40,324 bases of DNA. Origin: JAIPEL01 sp050115795. Lineage in GTDB: Bacteria > Desulfobacterota > Desulfobacteria > Desulfobacterales > CAFBRK01. Below the pieces are notes generated by a model. The model was not told the origin of the DNA. It ran no database searches and saw nothing but the letters and a program-made list of their open reading frames with translations. Numbering within the stretch: the first letter of the stretch is position 1; each line of letters opens with the position of its first letter. Shown piece after piece: positions 1 through 6,958 of the stretch. The stretch is from NCBI GenBank assembly GCA_050115795.1, contig JASFPT010000006.1:1-40324 (forward strand). Direction: 5' to 3'. Made by a program: the position numbers and the translations under genes.

Positions 1-1
1 G

Positions 2-1351
2 GCGGTCTATGGCTGCGACGGACACGTGAGCCCAACCACGCCCTTTTTCTCCCGGCCCGGCGTAAGGGAGACGGCCGCCATCCGGGAGGGAAACCTCTTC
101 GACTTTCCCTGCAACCTGACCTGCCGGGCAGGCATCCGCAGCGCCGACTTCGTCTCCTGGCTCTCTGCCCGTCTCTATGAAAAGGCCTTCGCCGTGGATC
201 AGGATCTGGTCCTGGAGGAGCGGGTCGTGGAAAACCGGCCCGTTCCCATGGACCTTTCCTACATCGCCGAAGCGAAAATCACCCGATCAAGGATCTACGA
301 TTTTCCAAACCAGACCCTTCTGGTGACCTTCGCCGAGCCGATGACGGTGATCTCCACCCTGGAAGGCCCCCGGCAGAACATCCGGACGATCGGAAACCAC
401 TATGCCCCCCCGCCACTGTGGAAAATCGCTTACGGGGGAGGGGTTTCCCCCTTCCGGAAGCGTCTGCTCTCCGTCCTGCAAGCGCCGGGGGATGAGACCG
501 CGCTGTTGTTTACCGGGGCCGACATGGAACACCTGGCCGCGGCCAGCGCCTCTTTCCGGGACCTTTCGGTGACCGCCCTGGTTACGGCCGGGGTCGCCGG
601 AAACGCCATGCGGATGGGAGCCGACGCCGGCGGCTTCTACGAGCCGGGCACCATCAACCTATTGGTCCTTCCAGGCGCCCGCCTGACCGACCGGGCCATG
701 AGCCGGGCCCTGATTACCGCAACCGAGGCCAAAACAGCAGCCCTGCTCGACCTGGACGTCCGCAGCACCTACAGCGCAGGGGTGAACCGGGCCACCGGCA
801 CCGGCACCGACAATATAATTGTGGCCGAAGGCCGCGGACCTCCGATCGACAACACCGGCGGCCACAGCAAGATGGGAGAACTCATCGCACGGGCCGTCCA
901 CAGCGCCGTCAGCGAGGCGGTGCTGAAGCAAAACGGCATCTATGCCTCCCGAAACGCCATCACCCGGCTGGCGGAGCGGGGCATCAGCCTGTTTGCCGTG
1001 CTGGACGCCGCTGCATGCGAGTGCATCGAAAACAAGAACCGGGCGCTTGAAACGCTCGAACAGATTCTCCTGGTCCCCCGCTATGCCGGTTTCATGGAAA
1101 CCGCGTTCGCTTTGAGCGACGCCGCCGAAAAGGGGCTCGTCGGGGACCTGAACGCGTTTGAAGAGGAATGTCGACAGCTGGCCCGGGAAATTTCCGGAAC
1201 CGATATCGACCGCATGGCCGACCTGGTCAGGGACGACGCCATGCCCAGGGTTCTTCGACTTGCCGTCAACGGCCTTCTCAACGGCATTCGAAAATGGCCG
1301 GAGGAAAAAACGGTCGATGCCACGGCAACGGAAAAGGCTGAAAAAAGATGA
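2..1351 (+). CDS. cbiZ: Adenosylcobinamide amidohydrolase (CbiZ), probably the C-terminal part of a BtuD-CbiZ fusion; 5' partial
   Basis: CbiZ hydrolyses the amide linking the corrin ring to the aminopropanol arm of adenosylcobinamide, which lets a cell remodel scavenged corrinoids. The family signature is clear: TAGVAGNAMRMGADAG, PGTINLLV, ATGTGTDNI and a GGHSKMGELI stretch. A GTG at 26 could start a 441-residue protein, but no ribosome-binding site precedes it. The frame is open to the left edge, and the residues just before it (AVYGCDGH) resemble the C-terminal tail of BtuD/FecE-type ABC ATPases. I therefore read this as the 3' end of an ABC-ATPase-CbiZ fusion. The alternative is a separate gene whose GTG overlaps an upstream TGA at 27-29. 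The exbB-exbD-tonB genes next door fit corrinoid import. The last 90 residues are a helical tail with no recognised motif. The CbiZ domain is secure; the fusion is inferred from eight codons. Confidence 0.8.
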   Translation, partial: AVYGCDGHVSPTTPFFSRPGVRETAAIREGNLFDFPCNLTCRAGIRSADFVSWLSARLYEKAFAVDQDLVLEERVVENRPVPMDLSYIAEAKITRSRIYDFPNQTLLVTFAEPMTVISTLEGPRQNIRTIGNHYAPPPLWKIAYGGGVSPFRKRLLSVLQAPGDETALLFTGADMEHLAAASASFRDLSVTALVTAGVAGNAMRMGADAGGFYEPGTINLLVLPGARLTDRAMSRALITATEAKTAALLDLDVRSTYSAGVNRATGTGTDNIIVAEGRGPPIDNTGGHSKMGELIARAVHSAVSEAVLKQNGIYASRNAITRLAERGISLFAVLDAAACECIENKNRALETLEQILLVPRYAGFMETAFALSDAAEKGLVGDLNAFEEECRQLAREISGTDIDRMADLVRDDAMPRVLRLAVNGLLNGIRKWPEEKTVDATATEKAEKR

Positions 1352-1389
1352 GCCCCTCCCGGGGAGACGGGCGAATTTCTCGGTTTGCG

Positions 1390-1446
1390 GCGGCAGTGTC
1401 TGCCGCTCCGGAAGGGCGGTTCCGGCACGGCGTGCCGTGGCTTTTT
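1390..1446 (+). terminator. Two hairpins between cbiZ and exbB, the second followed by a T-run
   Basis: The first hairpin pairs GCGGCAG (1390-1396) with CTGCCGC (1400-1406). The second is the dyad CGGCACG/CGTGCCG (1423-1429 and 1431-1437), followed within four bases by TTTTT. The second looks like an intrinsic terminator for the cbiZ transcript. That would make exbB-exbD-tonB a separate unit or one transcribed by partial read-through. Confidence 0.45.
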
Positions 1447-1495
1447 GCGATTTCATCGACGTGGGATGTCGAACCGATTGTAAGGGGAATTTGAA

Positions 1496-2125
1496 ATGCT
1501 GCAGTTTTTCATCGGCGGCGGGCCGATCATGTATCCGCTGCTTCTTTGCTCGATCGTGGTGCTGACGGTCGTCGTCGAGCGGTTGATGTTCTGGAACCGG
1601 ATAGACCGCGAACGAAACCAGGCGCTGGTGGATGAAGTCCTGGAGCTCAGCCGACAGGGTGACTGGGAGGCGGTCCGCGAAAAGACCCGCAGCTCGAGGG
1701 ACTACATCGTCAAAATTCTGATAAACGGCATTCTCCACCGGCAGTTTTCCATGATCAAGGCGATGGAATCCGCTGCGGCCGACGAAATTCGGCGGATGCG
1801 CCGCTTCATGATGATCCTGGACACGATGATCACCGTGGCCCCGCTTCTGGGAATCTTTGGAACGGTGATCGGTATCATCCAGTCCTTCGACATGCTGGGC
1901 ACCGCCGGCATCGAGCATCCGGAGGCGGTCACCGCCGGGATCGCCCAAGCCCTGATCACCACCGCCGCCGGCCTGGGGATTGCGATCATCAGCGTCTTTC
2001 CCTACAATTATTTCAACTCCCGGGTGGACGGCGCCGCCCTTTCGATCGAAAAATACGCCACCAGCCTGGAGATCGTCTACGAGAAATTGACAAACGGCCG
2101 CGGCCGGGATGGTGAAGCGCCATGA
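1496..2125 (+). CDS. exbB: MotA/TolQ/ExbB proton channel protein
   Basis: ExbB is the inner-membrane proton-channel subunit that energises TonB. The protein has 209 residues, close to the family norm for short ExbB. It has three predicted membrane segments: an N-terminal one (about residues 8-28) and a pair around 105-130 and 150-175. The conserved stretch TVAPLLGIFGTVIGII and a later ITTAAGLGIAI are typical. An AAGGGG ribosome-binding site lies 7-8 bases before the ATG. The stop overlaps the start of exbD (ATGA), so the genes are translationally coupled. TolQ is an alternative, but the adjacent TonB argues for ExbB. Confidence 0.9.
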   Translation: MLQFFIGGGPIMYPLLLCSIVVLTVVVERLMFWNRIDRERNQALVDEVLELSRQGDWEAVREKTRSSRDYIVKILINGILHRQFSMIKAMESAAADEIRRMRRFMMILDTMITVAPLLGIFGTVIGIIQSFDMLGTAGIEHPEAVTAGIAQALITTAAGLGIAIISVFPYNYFNSRVDGAALSIEKYATSLEIVYEKLTNGRGRDGEAP

Positions 2126-2535
2126 AGCTGCAGTTGCCCACCACCCGTAAGGTCCGCATCGAGATGCTTCCGCTGATCGACATCGTATTTTTGCTGCTGG
2201 TCTTTTTCATCTATGCGATGCTGTCCATGGCGGTTCACCGAAGCCTCCCGGTGCAGCTGCCATCGTCGACCGCGGCCGCAATCGACAAGGAGGCGCAGGT
2301 ATCGGTCACGGTCCGGGCCGACGGGTCCGTCTTCGTCGACAAGGAAAAGATCCCCATCGAGGCACTGGACCAGGTGCTGATCCGGCGCGTGAAGGACTCC
2401 CCGAAAGCCGCCGTACTGCTGTTCGGGGACCGAAGCGTCTCCTACCAGCGTCTTTTTTCGGTCCTGGACCGGATTCAGAAGGCGGGGATCTCGAAAGTCT
2501 CGCTGCAGGCGGAAAAGGAGTCGGCCTCTCCATGA
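2122..2535 (+). CDS. exbD: ExbD/TolR biopolymer transport protein
   Basis: ExbD is the small partner of ExbB, with one N-terminal transmembrane helix and a periplasmic domain. The helix (about residues 14-36) carries LIDIVFLLLVFF, which includes the membrane-embedded aspartate needed for proton movement. The remaining 100 residues form the periplasmic domain, with an ADGSVFVD strand near the middle. At 137 residues it has the usual length. It overlaps exbB by four bases at its start and tonB by four bases at its end, so the three genes form a tight operon. Confidence 0.9.
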   Translation: MKLQLPTTRKVRIEMLPLIDIVFLLLVFFIYAMLSMAVHRSLPVQLPSSTAAAIDKEAQVSVTVRADGSVFVDKEKIPIEALDQVLIRRVKDSPKAAVLLFGDRSVSYQRLFSVLDRIQKAGISKVSLQAEKESASP

Positions 2536-3320
2536 GACGCCTGCTGCTGGCCGCCGCATTTGCCGTGGTTTTCCACGGCTGGCTGCTCAGCTCACAGAGC
2601 ACCTGGCTTCTGCCCCGGCAGCAGGCGTTGCCCCTTCGCCGGGCCGTCACGATCTCCCTGACGGCCGCACCGGAACCGGAAAGGACCACTCCCGATAAAG
2701 GTGTCCGGCCCGAATCCCTCCCGGACGAGAGAACCAAGGCGCCTCCGCCGGCCCCCGAAAAGCCGACAACAGAAGCGCCCCCCGCATCCGAACCGGAACC
2801 GAATCGCGCAGACAAAACCGCAGAACCGGTATTGCCGTCCCCGAAGGCCGAAGGGGAGCCGACCCCCGATCCTGCTTCGCGGTTACCGCAGTTTTCTTCT
2901 CTTTTCGACTCGCTGGAGACCCCGAGGCAAACACCGCTGATTCCGGAAGGCATTGCCGCCCTCTCTTCGACAAACGAGACGGCACCGGGCGATCCGGAAA
3001 CTGCGAGGGGCCCGGAAGTCTCCTCCAAGAAAAACACCGTCGCCGAATTCGAGGCCCGCCCTCTGTACCGGGAAAATCCACCCCCGGATTACCCGCGCAT
3101 CGCGCGGCATCGCGGGTACCAGGGCACGGTGATCCTGGAGGTTCTGGTGGATGAAAACGGAGCGGTGCGGAAAGTCAAGACGGCCCGAACGAGCGGCCAT
3201 AAGGTCCTGGACCGGGCGGCGGAAGCGGCCGTGGAATCGTGGCGGTTTGCACCCGGCCGCCGGGGAGACGATCCGATCCAGATGTGGGTCAAGGTCCCGG
3301 TGCGGTTTGAACTCGAATAA
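2532..3320 (+). CDS. tonB: TonB-family energy transducer
   Basis: TonB spans the periplasm and passes proton-motive energy from ExbB/ExbD to outer-membrane receptors. The 262-residue protein has a hydrophobic N-terminus (about residues 1-20) and a long Pro/Glu/Lys-rich linker (about 45-120). It ends in a TonB C-terminal domain (about 178-262) with PPPDYPRIARHRGYQGTV, VLVDENGAVRKV and a WRFAPGRRGD motif. The ATG overlaps the exbD stop. No TonB-dependent receptor is in the window. The upstream CbiZ gene makes a corrinoid receptor such as BtuB a reasonable but unproven partner. Confidence 0.9.
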   Translation: MRRLLLAAAFAVVFHGWLLSSQSTWLLPRQQALPLRRAVTISLTAAPEPERTTPDKGVRPESLPDERTKAPPPAPEKPTTEAPPASEPEPNRADKTAEPVLPSPKAEGEPTPDPASRLPQFSSLFDSLETPRQTPLIPEGIAALSSTNETAPGDPETARGPEVSSKKNTVAEFEARPLYRENPPPDYPRIARHRGYQGTVILEVLVDENGAVRKVKTARTSGHKVLDRAAEAAVESWRFAPGRRGDDPIQMWVKVPVRFELE

Positions 3321-3350
3321 AATCGCTATAAAATCGCTGCCGCGATTTTT
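3318..3350 (+). repeat. AT-capped GCGATTTT hairpin at the tonB stop, member of a dispersed hairpin family
   Basis: AAAATCGC (3330-3337) pairs with GCGATTTT (3342-3349) around a TGCC loop, followed by a T. An extra TAAAATCGC half starts on the tonB stop codon at 3318. It can act as a terminator for exbB-exbD-tonB. The same stem occurs at 5613, 36161 and 38928, with a variant at 19461. Confidence 0.6.
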
Positions 3351-3470
3351 CTGAGGGAGACTCTGTGTGGCCTGGGTCTCCAGGTGACCGAGCAGCAGCC
3401 CGAAGCGCTCCCCCTTGATCAAACTGGAAGCTCCCAAGTTCTGCGGCATGGACGACATCCGTCATCTCCT

Positions 3471-3618
3471 ATGAAACTTCCCCCTAAGCCGGGGTTTTTG
3501 TAGGGCACGACCTCCGTGTCGTGCCGTCCTGAGCGGCACGCAGGCCATTCGACTTTGCTCATGACGAGCCGTTCGCTACGCAGGCAGAGGCTCCGCCAAA
3601 AGTTTCATATTTGATCAA
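3471..3618. repeat. Dispersed intergenic element, copy A (138 bp plus common flank)
   Basis: This copy fills most of the 327-base gap after tonB. It aligns along its whole length with 19531-19679. Its ends are inverted repeats: ATGAAACTT at 3471-3479 and AAGTTTCAT at 3600-3608. Inside are a CCCC...GGGG hairpin running into TTTTT (about 3480-3499) and a GGCACGAC/GTCGTGCC hairpin (about 3504-3525). A shared TTTGATCAA follows at 3610-3618. No convincing coding potential is visible. I see nothing else in 3351-3470 apart from a CTTGATCAAACTGGA near 3415 that echoes the flank of copy B. Confidence 0.75.
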
Positions 3619-3647
3619 CCTGTCCGGCAGTGTATTTGTTATCTGAT

Positions 3648-4412
3648 TTACTTCTTCCCGAAGACTTTCTGCAGCAGCTCGGTGACCCGGGCGGCGGGAT
3701 CCTCGCGGATTTTTTTCTCCTCTTCGGCCAATACGAGGAAGAGGCCGTCCAGGGCCTTTCCGGTCACATACCGGTCCAGATCGAAACGAACCGAATCGGC
3801 CAGAAAGGGGATGCCCTTCATGCGCCCCTCGATGTCTTGCCAGATCCGGGTGACGCCGACCTCGGCCATGGCGTCGTGGGCAATGGGCATGAAGGCCGCC
3901 GTGAGCCGGTCCCCGGTCTTGTCCTGGAAGTAGAGGGTGGCTTCGTCGTCTCGGCCTTCCAGGATGCGCCGGGCATCATCGATGTTCATCTGGAAGATGG
4001 CCTCTAGAAAAATAGCACTCGCTTCCGGGGCCGCCTTTTCGGCGGCCCGGTTCATGCTCAGGACAAAGGCATCGAGCTGGTTCCCCAGTCCGAACTGCCG
4101 AAGAAGCGCTTCGGTTCTTTCCAGCTCCCGGGGCAGCGGGATGCGGATTTCCGGATCCCGGAAATATCCGTCCTGCGCCGACACCTGCTTGACGGCGTTT
4201 CGGGTCCCGATTTCCAGCGCCTCCTTGAGGCCCTTTGCGATCTCGTCTTGCGAAAGGCCTGCAGATGGAAGGACCTCCTTGAGACCCTTGAGCAGCCCCT
4301 CCCAGGGGCTGTCCCCGGAATACGCCGAAGCCGGCAGGATCATTCCGGCCGCCAGAATCATCGCAAGAAAAAGGGCTGCTCTTTTTGTCCACCTTTCCAT
4401 CAACCGCACCAT
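3648..4412 (-). CDS. Exported DUF4197 family protein
   Basis: The 254-residue protein has a signal peptide (basic MVRLMERWTKRAA, then a hydrophobic stretch ending in ILPASAYS), so it should be exported to the periplasm. The mature part matches DUF4197: an N-terminal LKGLKEVL/ALEIGTRNAV region, a conserved RIPLPREL segment, an AP-x-A-xx-FL helix and a C-terminal DRYVTGKALDGLFLVLAEEE block. The function of this family is unknown. A longer frame exists upstream, but the ATG at 4412 is preceded by a good ribosome-binding site (GGGGAG, seven bases away) and is followed by the signal peptide. A second ATG at 4400 is possible. Confidence 0.85.
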   Translation of the reverse strand: MVRLMERWTKRAALFLAMILAAGMILPASAYSGDSPWEGLLKGLKEVLPSAGLSQDEIAKGLKEALEIGTRNAVKQVSAQDGYFRDPEIRIPLPRELERTEALLRQFGLGNQLDAFVLSMNRAAEKAAPEASAIFLEAIFQMNIDDARRILEGRDDEATLYFQDKTGDRLTAAFMPIAHDAMAEVGVTRIWQDIEGRMKGIPFLADSVRFDLDRYVTGKALDGLFLVLAEEEKKIREDPAARVTELLQKVFGKK

Positions 4413-4458
4413 CGGACCGCTCCCCTTTTGGTGAAAATTCGAACCGACAAATGGTTCC

Positions 4459-4522
4459 TGGCGGTTCTGTCGGGATTCGAACGCTGGACTTCTGGCATTC
4501 GACATTCGACGTTCGACGTTCA
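4459..4522 (-). repeat. Intergenic patch: tRNA-3'-end-like 24-mer followed by short ATTCGACGTTCGACG-type repeats
   Basis: On the minus strand, 4482-4459 reads like the end of a tRNA: G53, a TTCGAAT T-loop, CCCGA, a seven-base acceptor strand, a discriminator base and CCA. The 5' half of the T-stem is not complementary and no tRNA body precedes it, so it is at best a remnant. Next to it (4495-4522) lie tandem ATTCGAC/GTTCGAC units of a kind scattered in intergenic DNA of this and related genomes. Confidence 0.35.
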
Positions 4523-4525
4523 TCG

Positions 4526-4867
4526 CTATTTTCCAAAAACCTGTTCCATCACCTCCAGGGCGAACCGGGCCGACACCGTCGCCGGCCCGCCCCCCATTTC
4601 GATCCCCACCTCCAGGGCCTCGAGGACCTCTTCTGAAGCGGCGCCGGCTTCCGCTGCCTGTTCGATGTGCCACTGCATGCACGATTCGCAATCGATCACC
4701 ACCGAGATCCCCACGGCGATCAACTCCTTGTGCTTCTTGGCCAGGGCGCCGTCGGCATAGGCGGCGCGTTCCATCTCCAGAAACGCCCGGTAGGTCTTCG
4801 ACTTCAGATCGAGCAACTTCTTGTGCGCCTTTTTCCTGGTTCTGACAATTTCTTTGACCTTGTCCAC
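4526..4867 (-). CDS. Carboxymuconolactone decarboxylase/AhpD-like family protein
   Basis: This is a 113-residue all-helical CMD/AhpD-type protein. It keeps the redox signature: KHKELIAVG, then C60-E-S-C63 and His67 (CESCMQWHI), which match the AhpD active-site CxxC and its histidine. Members of this family act as small peroxidase or disulfide-relay proteins, often hexameric or trimeric; the substrate cannot be read from the sequence. It is a single gene on the minus strand, upstream of the DUF4197 gene with a repeat-bearing gap between them. The pattern is typical of anaerobes that carry many such paralogues. Confidence 0.85.
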   Translation of the reverse strand: MDKVKEIVRTRKKAHKKLLDLKSKTYRAFLEMERAAYADGALAKKHKELIAVGISVVIDCESCMQWHIEQAAEAGAASEEVLEALEVGIEMGGGPATVSARFALEVMEQVFGK

Positions 4868-4950
4868 AGAAAGATCCTTTCCGTTTTACACCGGGGGGTG
4901 GCCGATTACATTTGGCCGGTGGAAAGTGACAAAAAGCGGTTGGCCTGTCC

Positions 4951-5006
4951 TTTGTAGGGCACGACCTCTGTGTCGTGCCGCCATGAACGGCACGGAGGCC
5001 GTTCGC
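4951..5006. repeat. Dispersed intergenic element, partial copy C
   Basis: This matches the internal part of copies A and B (TTTGTAGGGCACGACCTC, then a CGGCACGGAGGCC segment). It keeps the 8-bp GGCACGAC/GTCGTGCC hairpin (4958-4965 and 4972-4979) but lacks both terminal inverted repeats. It lies in the gap between the AhpD-like and Nudix genes. Confidence 0.65.
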
Positions 5007-5045
5007 TGCATCAATAGCGCTTCAGCCAGAGCTGCCGCCATCCGG

Positions 5046-5474
5046 TTATCCGATCGGCACCGCGCCCTGCGCCAGGAGATTCTCCAGCGGCAAAAACCGC
5101 GGGCTCGGAAGCGCCTCCCACCGGAACCATTCCCAGGCATCGCACTTTTCCGGCTCCCGGACGACAGCCTCGCCGGCCCTGTGTTCGGCGGTCACAAAGA
5201 GGGTGACGTAGTGTTTTCCCTCCTTGTCGAAATGATCGTTGGTGAAGGCGAAATGTCGGACATCTCCGATCTGCAGCCCGGTTTCTTCGGCCACCTCTCT
5301 TTTGGCGCAAGCCTCGATGGACTCGAAAAATTCCAGGTGCCCTCCCGGAAGCGCCCAGGTTCCCTCCCCGTGGGCGCCCTTTCGCTTTCCGAGCAACACC
5401 CGGTCGTTTCGAACCACGATGACCGCCACCCCCACCAGCGGCCGCTTCTCAGGTGCGGACTCGGCTTCGGTCAT
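5046..5474 (-). CDS. Nudix hydrolase (NUDT15/MutT-like)
   Basis: Nudix enzymes cleave nucleoside diphosphates linked to another moiety, using a metal-binding helix. The complete Nudix box is present at residues 45-67: Gly45, five residues, Glu51, seven residues, then REVAEETGL. The preceding LLGKRKGAHGEGTWALPGGHLEF and the later WEWFRWEALP resemble NUDT15-type and plant NUDT1-type nucleotide hydrolases more than MutT itself. The substrate is not determinable here. At 142 residues it is of normal length. A GAGGG ribosome-binding site lies six bases before the ATG. Confidence 0.88.
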   Translation of the reverse strand: MTEAESAPEKRPLVGVAVIVVRNDRVLLGKRKGAHGEGTWALPGGHLEFFESIEACAKREVAEETGLQIGDVRHFAFTNDHFDKEGKHYVTLFVTAEHRAGEAVVREPEKCDAWEWFRWEALPSPRFLPLENLLAQGAVPIG

Positions 5475-5591
5475 GAATAACCCTCAATCGATGCTGTACT
5501 TGCCTGGATTGGGTCGGGAAAAGGAGAAACGCCGAATACAAAATTTTACCGAATTGGAAACGCTTGCCGAAGCGGCATACCGTTATCTCCC

Positions 5592-5640
5592 GTTTCGCGG
5601 AACGCGAAACCTTCATAAAATCGCGATAGCGATTTTATGA
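5592..5640 (-). repeat. Two-hairpin element overlapping the stop of the downstream-facing cNMP-binding gene
   Basis: TCATAAAATCGC (5613-5624) pairs with GCGATTTTATGA (5629-5640), a 12-bp perfect stem with a GATA loop. Beside it, GTTTCGCG (5592-5599) pairs with CGCGAAAC (5603-5610) around GAA. On the minus strand the first hairpin contains the TAA stop of the gene ending at 5635, and the second follows it. The pair is closely repeated at 38903-38952. Confidence 0.7.
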
Positions 5641-6087
5641 GTGCATCAAGCGGGAGATCTTCATGATGTGCTCGTTCATCAGGTCGAGCCGCTTGATCAG
5701 AATCTCGATGAAGTAGTTCTTGAGCTTGTCCCGTACGACCGGATCGACGGCGCCGAAGAAGTTGTTGTCCATCCGGACGACGGTCACCTCCTCGTTTGCC
5801 ACCACGTCGCTGGTTCTGGGCTTGCGCGTGAAAAAGGACATCTCCCCGAAAAGCTCGCCCGGTCCGAGCTTGGACAGGCGAATCCGAATGTTGTTCGCAG
5901 TCCGGGTGATGAGCACCGTCCCCTTGAGCAGCAGGAACAGGGCCGGGTGGTCATCTCCGGCGCTGAGCAGGACATCCCCTTTCCGGTACGTCTCCACGGA
6001 ATGCTCGATGCGTGAGAAGACATCCATCTCCTCCTTGGTGAAATGCTCGAACATCGGCAGGTCGGCGATCAGTTCCTTGAAGCCCAT
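5635..6087 (-). CDS. Stand-alone cyclic nucleotide-binding domain protein
   Basis: This 150-residue protein is essentially one cNMP-binding (CAP-like) beta-roll. Recognisable parts are YRKGDVLLSAGD, the ALFLLLKGTVLI strand pair, GPGELFGEMSFFTRKPRTSDVVA (the phosphate-binding cassette region) and a C-terminal helix rich in Leu/Ile and Lys. No DNA-binding domain or enzyme domain is attached, so it may act through protein contacts. The start at 6087 is chosen for its strong AAGGAGG ribosome-binding site; an upstream extension of the frame has no family similarity. A similar single-domain protein is encoded at 7945-8295. Confidence 0.83.
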   Translation of the reverse strand: MGFKELIADLPMFEHFTKEEMDVFSRIEHSVETYRKGDVLLSAGDDHPALFLLLKGTVLITRTANNIRIRLSKLGPGELFGEMSFFTRKPRTSDVVANEEVTVVRMDNNFFGAVDPVVRDKLKNYFIEILIKRLDLMNEHIMKISRLMHS

Positions 6088-6134
6088 CTCCCCCTCCTTC
6101 ACGGATGATTCCGTACAGTGAGAGCCAGCCCGGT

Positions 6135-6911
6135 CTATCGGTCCTTCCACTCCGGTGTCGTTTTCTCCAGAAAGGCGTGAATGCCGATCCGGGCGTCTTC
6201 GGCAAGGCAGTTCAGGGCGATGGTGCGCGCCCCGTAGGCAAGGGCCTTCTCGTCGCCCATATCGACCTGTTCGTAGAAGGCCTGTTTGCCGATGCCGATG
6301 GCCAGGGCGCTGGCTTCGGCAATCTGCAATGCCATTTCCTCGGTCTCGGCAGCCAGCCGGGAGACCTCCACAACCCGGTTGACCAGCCCCAGGACACGGG
6401 CCTCCTCGGCGGATACGTACCGGCCGGTGAGCAGCATCTCCATGGCCGCCTTGCGACCGATGGCGCGGGTCAGGGCGACCATCGGTGTGCTGCAAAAGAG
6501 GCCGATCTTGACGCCGGGAGTGGCAAACCGGGCCCCTTTTTCGGCCACGGCCAGGTCGGCCCAGGCCACCAGTTGGCAGCCGGCGGCGGTCGCGATCCCC
6601 TGTACCTGGGCGATGACCGGCTGCGGCATGCGCCGCAGCGAGAGCATCATCCGGCCGCAGCGTTCGAAGATCGAACGGTAACCGGCCATGTCGCCGCCGA
6701 GCATCTCCGAAAGATCGTGGCCGGCGCAGAAGTGCTTTCCTTCCGCCCGGAGGATGACGACCTTGATCTTCGAATCGGCGCCGATGGCCTGGATCGCCTC
6801 GGTCAGTTCTGCGACCATGGTTGTCGAAAGCGCGTTGATTCTTTCAGGGTTGTTCAGGGTCAGGTAACCGATCGGGCCTTCGGTGTCGCACTTGATTTCC
6901 TGGTAGGGCAT
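6135..6911 (-). CDS. Enoyl-CoA hydratase/isomerase (crotonase) family protein, ECHDC3-like, catalytic glutamates missing
   Basis: The 258-residue protein has the crotonase fold. The oxyanion-hole segments FCAGHDL (about residue 61) and GIATAAGC (about 105-112) are present. Both glutamates used by classical enoyl-CoA hydratases are replaced: GGGxE reads AAGCQ (Gln113), and PE before the LG motif reads PG (Gly133). The order of motifs (TPGVKIGLFCSTP, AMEMLLTGRYVSAEEA) resembles the ECHDC3 subgroup, whose reaction is not settled. It therefore probably binds an acyl-CoA but should not be called a hydratase. The ATG at 6911 has AGGAGG five bases upstream; the longer frame to 6965 lacks family similarity. 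Confidence 0.85.
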   Translation of the reverse strand: MPYQEIKCDTEGPIGYLTLNNPERINALSTTMVAELTEAIQAIGADSKIKVVILRAEGKHFCAGHDLSEMLGGDMAGYRSIFERCGRMMLSLRRMPQPVIAQVQGIATAAGCQLVAWADLAVAEKGARFATPGVKIGLFCSTPMVALTRAIGRKAAMEMLLTGRYVSAEEARVLGLVNRVVEVSRLAAETEEMALQIAEASALAIGIGKQAFYEQVDMGDEKALAYGARTIALNCLAEDARIGIHAFLEKTTPEWKDR

Positions 6912-6958
6912 GGGGGCCTCCTGCGTTACAGCCCGGCTGTTTGGGAAAAGACCCGAAG

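Noticed and set aside
659..1948. A 429-codon minus-strand open frame
   Set aside because: It is antisense to cbiZ and exbB and spans their boundary; composition is typical of a GC-rich shadow.
2883..3458. A minus-strand frame whose first 45 residues lie in intergenic DNA after tonB
   Set aside because: The start resembles a possible gene fragment, but most of it is antisense to tonB and I cannot match it to a family.
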